NCBI RefSeq assembly: GCF_015218165.1
Contig: NZ_CP048660.1
Location: forward strand, 120,102 to 184,101
DNA: 64,000 bases
Source: Acinetobacter piscicola
GTDB lineage: Bacteria; Pseudomonadota; Gammaproteobacteria; Pseudomonadales; Moraxellaceae
Direction: 5' to 3'
This document shows, piece by piece, positions 10,801 through 22,800 of the stretch (positions are counted from its first letter, which is position 1; each line of letters begins with the position of its first letter). The translations under genes and the position numbers were made by a program. The notes below the pieces were generated by a model. That model was not told the DNA's origin. It saw only the letters and a list, made by a program, of their open reading frames with translations, and searched no databases.

Positions 10801-13800
10801 TCAACGTCACCGTTACCGTATTACCGTCTTCGTCGTTGGTGCTGAACGTCGCTACCACCGAGCCGACCGCATTGCCAGCAGCGTCTTCGGTGAAGTTATT
10901 CGTCTGTGTAATCGTGATCGTTGGTGCATCATTCACCGCAGTCACCAACGGATCGACGTTGGCAGCCGTGCCGTCCACCTTGCCGTCATTCGGAGTGAGC
11001 GTGAATGCAGGCAGATCCTCACCCTTGTTGACTAGGGCCAAGCCGGCCGCAGTCAAGACCACGGTGTTGCCGTCCAGTGCGTAGTTGATGGTGTCACTCA
11101 ACGTCACCGTTACCGTATTACCGTCTTCGTCGTTGGTGCTGAACGTCGCTACCACCGAGCCGACCGCATTGCCAGCAGCGTCTTCGGTGAAGTTATTCGT
11201 CTGTGTAATCGTGATCGTTGGTGCATCATTCACCGCAGTCACCAACGGATCGACGTTGGCAGCCGTGCCGTCCACCTTGCCGTCATTCGGAGTGAGCGTG
11301 AATGCAGGCAGATCCTCACCCTTGTTGACTAGGGCCAAGCCGGCCGCAGTCAAGACCACGGTGTTGCCGTCCAGTGCGTAGTTGATGGTGTCACTCAACG
11401 TCACCGTTACCGTATTACCGTCTTCGTCGTTGGTGCTGAACGTCGCTACCACCGAGCCGACCGCATTGCCAGCAGCGTCTTCGGTGAAGTTATTCGTCTG
11501 TGTAATCGTGATCGTTGGTGCATCATTCACCGCAGTCACCAACGGATCGACGTTGGCAGCCGTGCCGTCCACCTTGCCGTCATTCGGAGTGAGCGTGAAT
11601 GCAGGCAGATCCTCACCCTTGTTGACTAGGGCCAAGCCGGCCGCAGTCAAGACCACGGTGTTGCCGTCCAGTGCGTAGTTGATGGTGTCACTCAACGTCA
11701 CCGTTACCGTATTACCGTCTTCGTCGTTGGTGCTGAACGTCGCTACCACCGAGCCGACCGCATTGCCAGCAGCGTCTTCGGTGAAGTTATTCGTCTGTGT
11801 AATCGTGATCGTTGGTGCATCATTCACCGCAGTCACCAACGGATCGACGTTGGCAGCCGTGCCGTCCACCTTGCCGTCATTCGGAGTGAGCGTGAATGCA
11901 GGCAGATCCTCACCCTTGTTGACTAGGGCCAAGCCGGCCGCAGTCAAGACCACGGTGTTGCCGTCCAGTGCGTAGTTGATGGTGTCACTCAACGTCACCG
12001 TTACCGTATTACCGTCTTCGTCGTTGGTGCTGAACGTCGCTACCACCGAGCCGACCGCATTGCCAGCAGCGTCTTCGGTGAAGTTATTCGTCTGTGTAAT
12101 CGTGATCGTTGGTGCATCATTCACCGCAGTCACCAACGGATCGACGTTGGCAGCCGTGCCGTCCACCTTGCCGTCATTCGGAGTGAGCGTGAATGCAGGC
12201 AGATCCTCACCCTTGTTGACTAGGGCCAAGCCGGCCGCAGTCAAGACCACGGTGTTGCCGTCCAGTGCGTAGTTGATGGTGTCACTCAACGTCACCGTTA
12301 CCGTATTACCGTCTTCGTCGTTGGTGCTGAACGTCGCTACCACCGAGCCGACCGCATTGCCAGCAGCGTCTTCGGTGAAGTTATTCGTCTGTGTAATCGT
12401 GATCGTTGGTGCATCATTCACCGCAGTCACCAACGGATCGACGTTGGCAGCCGTGCCGTCCACCTTGCCGTCATTCGGAGTGAGCGTGAATGCAGGCAGA
12501 TCCTCACCCTTGTTGACTAGGGCCAAGCCGGCCGCAGTCAAGACCACGGTGTTGCCGTCCAGTGCGTAGTTGATGGTGTCACTCAACGTCACCGTTACCG
12601 TATTACCGTCTTCGTCGTTGGTGCTGAACGTCGCTACCACCGAGCCGACCGCATTGCCAGCAGCGTCTTCGGTGAAGTTATTCGTCTGTGTAATCGTGAT
12701 CGTTGGTGCATCATTCACCGCAGTCACCAACGGATCGACGTTGGCAGCCGTGCCGTCCACCTTGCCGTCATTCGGAGTGAGCGTGAATGCAGGCAGATCC
12801 TCACCCTTGTTGACTAGGGCCAAGCCGGCCGCAGTCAAGACCACGGTGTTGCCGTCCAGTGCGTAGTTGATGGTGTCACTCAACGTCACCGTTACCGTAT
12901 TACCGTCTTCGTCGTTGGTGCTGAACGTCGCTACCACCGAGCCGACCGCATTGCCAGCAGCGTCTTCGGTGAAGTTATTCGTCTGTGTAATCGTGATCGT
13001 TGGTGCATCATTCACCGCAGTCACCAACGGATCGACGTTGGCAGCCGTGCCGTCCACCTTGCCGTCATTCGGAGTGAGCGTGAATGCAGGCAGATCCTCA
13101 CCCTTGTTGACTAGGGCCAAGCCGGCCGCAGTCAAGACCACGGTGTTGCCGTCCAGTGCGTAGTTGATGGTGTCACTCAACGTCACCGTTACCGTATTAC
13201 CGTCTTCGTCGTTGGTGCTGAACGTCGCTACCACCGAGCCGACCGCATTGCCAGCAGCGTCTTCGGTGAAGTTATTCGTCTGTGTAATCGTGATCGTTGG
13301 TGCATCATTCACCGCAGTCACCAACGGATCGACGTTGGCAGCCGTGCCGTCCACCTTGCCGTCATTCGGAGTGAGCGTGAATGCAGGCAGATCCTCACCC
13401 TTGTTGACTAGGGCCAAGCCGGCCGCAGTCAAGACCACGGTGTTGCCGTCCAGTGCGTAGTTGATGGTGTCACTCAACGTCACCGTTACCGTATTACCGT
13501 CTTCGTCGTTGGTGCTGAACGTCGCTACCACCGAGCCGACCGCATTGCCAGCAGCGTCTTCGGTGAAGTTATTCGTCTGTGTAATCGTGATCGTTGGTGC
13601 ATCATTCACCGCAGTCACCAACGGATCGACGTTGGCAGCCGTGCCGTCCACCTTGCCGTCATTCGGAGTGAGCGTGAATGCAGGCAGATCCTCACCCTTG
13701 TTGACTAGGGCCAAGCCGGCCGCAGTCAAGACCACGGTGTTGCCGTCCAGTGCGTAGTTGATGGTGTCACTCAACGTCACCGTTACCGTATTACCGTCTT

Positions 13801-16800
13801 CGTCGTTGGTGCTGAACGTCGCTACCACCGAGCCGACCGCATTGCCAGCAGCGTCTTCGGTGAAGTTATTCGTCTGTGTAATCGTGATCGTTGGTGCATC
13901 ATTCACCGCAGTCACCAACGGATCGACGTTGGCAGCCGTGCCGTCCACCTTGCCGTCATTCGGAGTGAGCGTGAATGCAGGCAGATCCTCACCCTTGTTG
14001 ACTAGGGCCAAGCCGGCCGCAGTCAAGACCACGGTGTTGCCGTCCAGTGCGTAGTTGATGGTGTCACTCAACGTCACCGTTACCGTATTACCGTCTTCGT
14101 CGTTGGTGCTGAACGTCGCTACCACCGAGCCGACCGCATTGCCAGCAGCGTCTTCGGTGAAGTTATTCGTCTGTGTAATCGTGATCGTTGGTGCATCATT
14201 CACCGCAGTCACCAACGGATCGACGTTGGCAGCCGTGCCGTCCACCTTGCCGTCATTCGGAGTGAGCGTGAATGCAGGCAGATCCTCACCCTTGTTGACT
14301 AGGGCCAAGCCGGCCGCAGTCAAGACCACGGTGTTGCCGTCCAGTGCGTAGTTGATGGTGTCACTCAACGTCACCGTTACCGTATTACCGTCTTCGTCGT
14401 TGGTGCTGAACGTCGCTACCACCGAGCCGACCGCATTGCCAGCAGCGTCTTCGGTGAAGTTATTCGTCTGTGTAATCGTGATCGTTGGTGCATCATTCAC
14501 CGCAGTCACCAACGGATCGACGTTGGCAGCCGTGCCGTCCACCTTGCCGTCATTCGGAGTGAGCGTGAATGCAGGCAGATCCTCACCCTTGTTGACTAGG
14601 GCCAAGCCGGCCGCAGTCAAGACCACGGTGTTGCCGTCCAGTGCGTAGTTGATGGTGTCACTCAACGTCACCGTTACCGTATTACCGTCTTCGTCGTTGG
14701 TGCTGAACGTCGCTACCACCGAGCCGACCGCATTGCCAGCAGCGTCTTCGGTGAAGTTATTCGTCTGTGTAATCGTGATCGTTGGTGCATCATTCACCGC
14801 AGTCACCAACGGATCGACGTTGGCAGCCGTGCCGTCCACCTTGCCGTCATTCGGAGTGAGCGTGAATGCAGGCAGATCCTCACCCTTGTTGACTAGGGCC
14901 AAGCCGGCCGCAGTCAAGACCACGGTGTTGCCGTCCAGTGCGTAGTTGATGGTGTCACTCAACGTCACCGTTACCGTATTACCGTCTTCGTCGTTGGTGC
15001 TGAACGTCGCTACCACCGAGCCGACCGCATTGCCAGCAGCGTCTTCGGTGAAGTTATTCGTCTGTGTAATCGTGATCGTTGGTGCATCATTCACCGCAGT
15101 CACCAACGGATCGACGTTGGCAGCCGTGCCGTCCACCTTGCCGTCATTCGGAGTGAGCGTGAATGCAGGCAGATCCTCACCCTTGTTGACTAGGGCCAAG
15201 CCGGCCGCAGTCAAGACCACGGTGTTGCCGTCCAGTGCGTAGTTGATGGTGTCACTCAACGTCACCGTTACCGTATTACCGTCTTCGTCGTTGGTGCTGA
15301 ACGTCGCTACCACCGAGCCGACCGCATTGCCAGCAGCGTCTTCGGTGAAGTTATTCGTCTGTGTAATCGTGATCGTTGGTGCATCATTCACCGCAGTCAC
15401 CAACGGATCGACGTTGGCAGCCGTGCCGTCCACCTTGCCGTCATTCGGAGTGAGCGTGAATGCAGGCAGATCCTCACCCTTGTTGACTAGGGCCAAGCCG
15501 GCCGCAGTCAAGACCACGGTGTTGCCGTCCAGTGCGTAGTTGATGGTGTCACTCAACGTCACCGTTACCGTATTACCGTCTTCGTCGTTGGTGCTGAACG
15601 TCGCTACCACCGAGCCGACCGCATTGCCAGCAGCGTCTTCGGTGAAGTTATTCGTCTGTGTAATCGTGATCGTTGGTGCATCATTCACCGCAGTCACCAA
15701 CGGATCGACGTTGGCAGCCGTGCCGTCCACCTTGCCGTCATTCGGAGTGAGCGTGAATGCAGGCAGATCCTCACCCTTGTTGACTAGGGCCAAGCCGGCC
15801 GCAGTCAAGACCACGGTGTTGCCGTCCAGTGCGTAGTTGATGGTGTCACTCAACGTCACCGTTACCGTATTACCGTCTTCGTCGTTGGTGCTGAACGTCG
15901 CTACCACCGAGCCGACCGCATTGCCAGCAGCGTCTTCGGTGAAGTTATTCGTCTGTGTAATCGTGATCGTTGGTGCATCATTCACCGCAGTCACCAACGG
16001 ATCGACGTTGGCAGCCGTGCCGTCCACCTTGCCGTCATTCGGAGTGAGCGTGAATGCAGGCAGATCCTCACCCTTGTTGACTAGGGCCAAGCCGGCCGCA
16101 GTCAAGACCACGGTGTTGCCGTCCAGTGCGTAGTTGATGGTGTCACTCAACGTCACCGTTACCGTATTACCGTCTTCGTCGTTGGTGCTGAACGTCGCTA
16201 CCACCGAGCCGACCGCATTGCCAGCAGCGTCTTCGGTGAAGTTATTCGTCTGTGTAATCGTGATCGTTGGTGCATCATTCACCGCAGTCACCAACGGATC
16301 GACGTTGGCAGCCGTGCCGTCCACCTTGCCGTCATTCGGAGTGAGCGTGAATGCAGGCAGATCCTCACCCTTGTTGACTAGGGCCAAGCCGGCCGCAGTC
16401 AAGACCACGGTGTTGCCGTCCAGTGCGTAGTTGATGGTGTCACTCAACGTCACCGTTACCGTATTACCGTCTTCGTCGTTGGTGCTGAACGTCGCTACCA
16501 CCGAGCCGACCGCATTGCCAGCAGCGTCTTCGGTGAAGTTATTCGTCTGTGTAATCGTGATCGTTGGTGCATCATTCACCGCAGTCACCAACGGATCGAC
16601 GTTGGCAGCCGTGCCGTCCACCTTGCCGTCATTCGGAGTGAGCGTGAATGCAGGCAGATCCTCACCCTTGTTGACTAGGGCCAAGCCGGCCGCAGTCAAG
16701 ACCACGGTGTTGCCGTCCAGTGCGTAGTTGATGGTGTCACTCAACGTCACCGTTACCGTATTACCGTCTTCGTCGTTGGTGCTGAACGTCGCTACCACCG

Positions 16801-19800
16801 AGCCGACCGCATTGCCAGCAGCGTCTTCGGTGAAGTTATTCGTCTGTGTAATCGTGATCGTTGGTGCATCATTCACCGCAGTCACCAACGGATCGACGTT
16901 GGCAGCCGTGCCGTCCACCTTGCCGTCATTCGGAGTGAGCGTGAATGCAGGCAGATCCTCACCCTTGTTGACTAGGGCCAAGCCGGCCGCAGTCAAGACC
17001 ACGGTGTTGCCGTCCAGTGCGTAGTTGATGGTGTCACTCAACGTCACCGTTACCGTATTACCGTCTTCGTCGTTGGTGCTGAACGTCGCTACCACCGAGC
17101 CGACCGCATTGCCAGCAGCGTCTTCGGTGAAGTTATTCGTCTGTGTAATCGTGATCGTTGGTGCATCATTCACCGCAGTCACCAACGGATCGACGTTGGC
17201 AGCCGTGCCGTCCACCTTGCCGTCATTCGGAGTGAGCGTGAATGCAGGCAGATCCTCACCCTTGTTGACTAGGGCCAAGCCGGCCGCAGTCAAGACCACG
17301 GTGTTGCCGTCCAGTGCGTAGTTGATGGTGTCACTCAACGTCACCGTTACCGTATTACCGTCTTCGTCGTTGGTGCTGAACGTCGCTACCACCGAGCCGA
17401 CCGCATTGCCAGCAGCGTCTTCGGTGAAGTTATTCGTCTGTGTAATCGTGATCGTTGGTGCATCATTCACCGCAGTCACCAACGGATCGACGTTGGCAGC
17501 CGTGCCGTCCACCTTGCCGTCATTCGGAGTGAGCGTGAATGCAGGCAGATCCTCACCCTTGTTGACTAGGGCCAAGCCGGCCGCAGTCAAGACCACGGTG
17601 TTGCCGTCCAGTGCGTAGTTGATGGTGTCACTCAACGTCACCGTTACCGTATTACCGTCTTCGTCGTTGGTGCTGAACGTCGCTACCACCGAGCCGACCG
17701 CATTGCCAGCAGCGTCTTCGGTGAAGTTATTCGTCTGTGTAATCGTGATCGTTGGTGCATCATTCACCGCAGTCACCAACGGATCGACGTTGGCAGCCGT
17801 GCCGTCCACCTTGCCGTCATTCGGAGTGAGCGTGAATGCAGGCAGATCCTCACCCTTGTTGACTAGGGCCAAGCCGGCCGCAGTCAAGACCACGGTGTTG
17901 CCGTCCAGTGCGTAGTTGATGGTGTCACTCAACGTCACCGTTACCGTATTACCGTCTTCGTCGTTGGTGCTGAACGTCGCTACCACCGAGCCGACCGCAT
18001 TGCCAGCAGCGTCTTCGGTGAAGTTATTCGTCTGTGTAATCGTGATCGTTGGTGCATCATTCACCGCAGTCACCAACGGATCGACGTTGGCAGCCGTGCC
18101 GTCCACCTTGCCGTCATTCGGAGTGAGCGTGAATGCAGGCAGATCCTCACCCTTGTTGACTAGGGCCAAGCCGGCCGCAGTCAAGACCACGGTGTTGCCG
18201 TCCAGTGCGTAGTTGATGGTGTCACTCAACGTCACCGTTACCGTATTACCGTCTTCGTCGTTGGTGCTGAACGTCGCTACCACCGAGCCGACCGCATTGC
18301 CAGCAGCGTCTTCGGTGAAGTTATTCGTCTGTGTAATCGTGATCGTTGGTGCATCATTCACCGCAGTCACCAACGGATCGACGTTGGCAGCCGTGCCGTC
18401 CACCTTGCCGTCATTCGGAGTGAGCGTGAATGCAGGCAGATCCTCACCCTTGTTGACTAGGGCCAAGCCGGCCGCAGTCAAGACCACGGTGTTGCCGTCC
18501 AGTGCGTAGTTGATGGTGTCACTCAACGTCACCGTTACCGTATTACCGTCTTCGTCGTTGGTGCTGAACGTCGCTACCACCGAGCCGACCGCATTGCCAG
18601 CAGCGTCTTCGGTGAAGTTATTCGTCTGTGTAATCGTGATCGTTGGTGCATCATTCACCGCAGTCACCAACGGATCGACGTTGGCAGCCGTGCCGTCCAC
18701 CTTGCCGTCATTCGGAGTGAGCGTGAATGCAGGCAGATCCTCACCCTTGTTGACTAGGGCCAAGCCGGCCGCAGTCAAGACCACGGTGTTGCCGTCCAGT
18801 GCGTAGTTGATGGTGTCACTCAACGTCACCGTTACCGTATTACCGTCTTCGTCGTTGGTGCTGAACGTCGCTACCACCGAGCCGACCGCATTGCCAGCAG
18901 CGTCTTCGGTGAAGTTATTCGTCTGTGTAATCGTGATCGTTGGTGCATCATTCACCGCAGTCACCAACGGATCGACGTTGGCAGCCGTGCCGTCCACCTT
19001 GCCGTCATTCGGAGTGAGCGTGAATGCAGGCAGATCCTCACCCTTGTTGACTAGGGCCAAGCCGGCCGCAGTCAAGACCACGGTGTTGCCGTCCAGTGCG
19101 TAGTTGATGGTGTCACTCAACGTCACCGTTACCGTATTACCGTCTTCGTCGTTGGTGCTGAACGTCGCTACCACCGAGCCGACCGCATTGCCAGCAGCGT
19201 CTTCGGTGAAGTTATTCGTCTGTGTAATCGTGATCGTTGGTGCATCATTCACCGCAGTCACCAACGGATCGACGTTGGCAGCCGTGCCGTCCACCTTGCC
19301 GTCATTCGGAGTGAGCGTGAATGCAGGCAGATCCTCACCCTTGTTGACTAGGGCCAAGCCGGCCGCAGTCAAGACCACGGTGTTGCCGTCCAGTGCGTAG
19401 TTGATGGTGTCACTCAACGTCACCGTTACCGTATTACCGTCTTCGTCGTTGGTGCTGAACGTCGCTACCACCGAGCCGACCGCATTGCCAGCAGCGTCTT
19501 CGGTGAAGTTATTCGTCTGTGTAATCGTGATCGTTGGTGCATCATTCACCGCAGTCACCAACGGATCGACGTTGGCAGCCGTGCCGTCCACCTTGCCGTC
19601 ATTCGGAGTGAGCGTGAATGCAGGCAGATCCTCACCCTTGTTGACTAGGGCCAAGCCGGCCGCAGTCAAGACCACGGTGTTGCCGTCCAGTGCGTAGTTG
19701 ATGGTGTCACTCAACGTCACCGTTACCGTATTACCGTCTTCGTCGTTGGTGCTGAACGTCGCTACCACCGAGCCGACCGCATTGCCAGCAGCGTCTTCGG

Positions 19801-22800
19801 TGAAGTTATTCGTCTGTGTAATCGTGATCGTTGGTGCATCATTCACCGCAGTCACCAACGGATCGACGTTGGCAGCCGTGCCGTCCACCTTGCCGTCATT
19901 CGGAGTGAGCGTGAATGCAGGCAGATCCTCACCCTTGTTGACTAGGGCCAAGCCGGCCGCAGTCAAGACCACGGTGTTGCCGTCCAGTGCGTAGTTGATG
20001 GTGTCACTCAACGTCACCGTTACCGTATTACCGTCTTCGTCGTTGGTGCTGAACGTCGCTACCACCGAGCCGACCGCATTGCCAGCAGCGTCTTCGGTGA
20101 AGTTATTCGTCTGTGTAATCGTGATCGTTGGTGCATCATTCACCGCAGTCACCAACGGATCGACGTTGGCAGCCGTGCCGTCCACCTTGCCGTCATTCGG
20201 AGTGAGCGTGAATGCAGGCAGATCCTCACCCTTGTTGACTAGGGCCAAGCCGGCCGCAGTCAAGACCACGGTGTTGCCGTCCAGTGCGTAGTTGATGGTG
20301 TCACTCAACGTCACCGTTACCGTATTACCGTCTTCGTCGTTGGTGCTGAACGTCGCTACCACCGAGCCGACCGCATTGCCAGCAGCGTCTTCGGTGAAGT
20401 TATTCGTCTGTGTAATCGTGATCGTTGGTGCATCATTCACCGCAGTCACCAACGGATCGACGTTGGCAGCCGTGCCGTCCACCTTGCCGTCATTCGGAGT
20501 GAGCGTGAATGCAGGCAGATCCTCACCCTTGTTGACTAGGGCCAAGCCGGCCGCAGTCAAGACCACGGTGTTGCCGTCCAGTGCGTAGTTGATGGTGTCA
20601 CTCAACGTCACCGTTACCGTATTACCGTCTTCGTCGTTGGTGCTGAACGTCGCTACCACCGAGCCGACCGCATTGCCAGCAGCGTCTTCGGTGAAGTTAT
20701 TCGTCTGTGTAATCGTGATCGTTGGTGCATCATTCACCGCAGTCACCAACGGATCGACGTTGGCAGCCGTGCCGTCCACCTTGCCGTCATTCGGAGTGAG
20801 CGTGAATGCAGGCAGATCCTCACCCTTGTTGACTAGGGCCAAGCCGGCCGCAGTCAAGACCACGGTGTTGCCGTCCAGTGCGTAGTTGATGGTGTCACTC
20901 AACGTCACCGTTACCGTATTACCGTCTTCGTCGTTGGTGCTGAACGTCGCTACCACCGAGCCGACCGCATTGCCAGCAGCGTCTTCGGTGAAGTTATTCG
21001 TCTGTGTAATCGTGATCGTTGGTGCATCATTCACCGCAGTCACCAACGGATCGACGTTGGCAGCCGTGCCGTCCACCTTGCCGTCATTCGGAGTGAGCGT
21101 GAATGCAGGCAGATCCTCACCCTTGTTGACTAGGGCCAAGCCGGCCGCAGTCAAGACCACGGTGTTGCCGTCCAGTGCGTAGTTGATGGTGTCACTCAAC
21201 GTCACCGTTACCGTATTACCGTCTTCGTCGTTGGTGCTGAACGTCGCTACCACCGAGCCGACCGCATTGCCAGCAGCGTCTTCGGTGAAGTTATTCGTCT
21301 GTGTAATCGTGATCGTTGGTGCATCATTCACCGCAGTCACCAACGGATCGACGTTGGCAGCCGTGCCGTCCACCTTGCCGTCATTCGGAGTGAGCGTGAA
21401 TGCAGGCAGATCCTCACCCTTGTTGACTAGGGCCAAGCCGGCCGCAGTCAAGACCACGGTGTTGCCGTCCAGTGCGTAGTTGATGGTGTCACTCAACGTC
21501 ACCGTTACCGTATTACCGTCTTCGTCGTTGGTGCTGAACGTCGCTACCACCGAGCCGACCGCATTGCCAGCAGCGTCTTCGGTGAAGTTATTCGTCTGTG
21601 TAATCGTGATCGTTGGTGCATCATTCACCGCAGTCACCAACGGATCGACGTTGGCAGCCGTGCCGTCCACCTTGCCGTCATTCGGAGTGAGCGTGAATGC
21701 AGGCAGATCCTCACCCTTGTTGACTAGGGCCAAGCCGGCCGCAGTCAAGACCACGGTGTTGCCGTCCAGTGCGTAGTTGATGGTGTCACTCAACGTCACC
21801 GTTACCGTATTACCGTCTTCGTCGTTGGTGCTGAACGTCGCTACCACCGAGCCGACCGCATTGCCAGCAGCGTCTTCGGTGAAGTTATTCGTCTGTGTAA
21901 TCGTGATCGTTGGTGCATCATTCACCGCAGTCACCAACGGATCGACGTTGGCAGCCGTGCCGTCCACCTTGCCGTCATTCGGAGTGAGCGTGAATGCAGG
22001 CAGATCCTCACCCTTGTTGACTAGGGCCAAGCCGGCCGCAGTCAAGACCACGGTGTTGCCGTCCAGTGCGTAGTTGATGGTGTCACTCAACGTCACCGTT
22101 ACCGTATTACCGTCTTCGTCGTTGGTGCTGAACGTCGCTACCACCGAGCCGACCGCATTGCCAGCAGCGTCTTCGGTGAAGTTATTCGTCTGTGTAATCG
22201 TGATCGTTGGTGCATCATTCACCGCAGTCACCAACGGATCGACGTTGGCAGCCGTGCCGTCCACCTTGCCGTCATTCGGAGTGAGCGTGAATGCAGGCAG
22301 ATCCTCACCCTTGTTGACTAGGGCCAAGCCGGCCGCAGTCAAGACCACGGTGTTGCCGTCCAGTGCGTAGTTGATGGTGTCACTCAACGTCACCGTTACC
22401 GTATTACCGTCTTCGTCGTTGGTGCTGAACGTCGCTACCACCGAGCCGACCGCATTGCCAGCAGCGTCTTCGGTGAAGTTATTCGTCTGTGTAATCGTGA
22501 TCGTTGGTGCATCATTCACCGCAGTCACCAACGGATCGACGTTGGCAGCCGTGCCGTCCACCTTGCCGTCATTCGGAGTGAGCGTGAATGCAGGCAGATC
22601 CTCACCCTTGTTGACTAGGGCCAAGCCGGCCGCAGTCAAGACCACGGTGTTGCCGTCCAGTGCGTAGTTGATGGTGTCACTCAACGTCACCGTTACCGTA
22701 TTACCGTCTTCGTCGTTGGTGCTGAACGTCGCTACCACCGAGCCGACCGCATTGCCAGCAGCGTCTTCGGTGAAGTTATTCGTCTGTGTAATCGTGATCG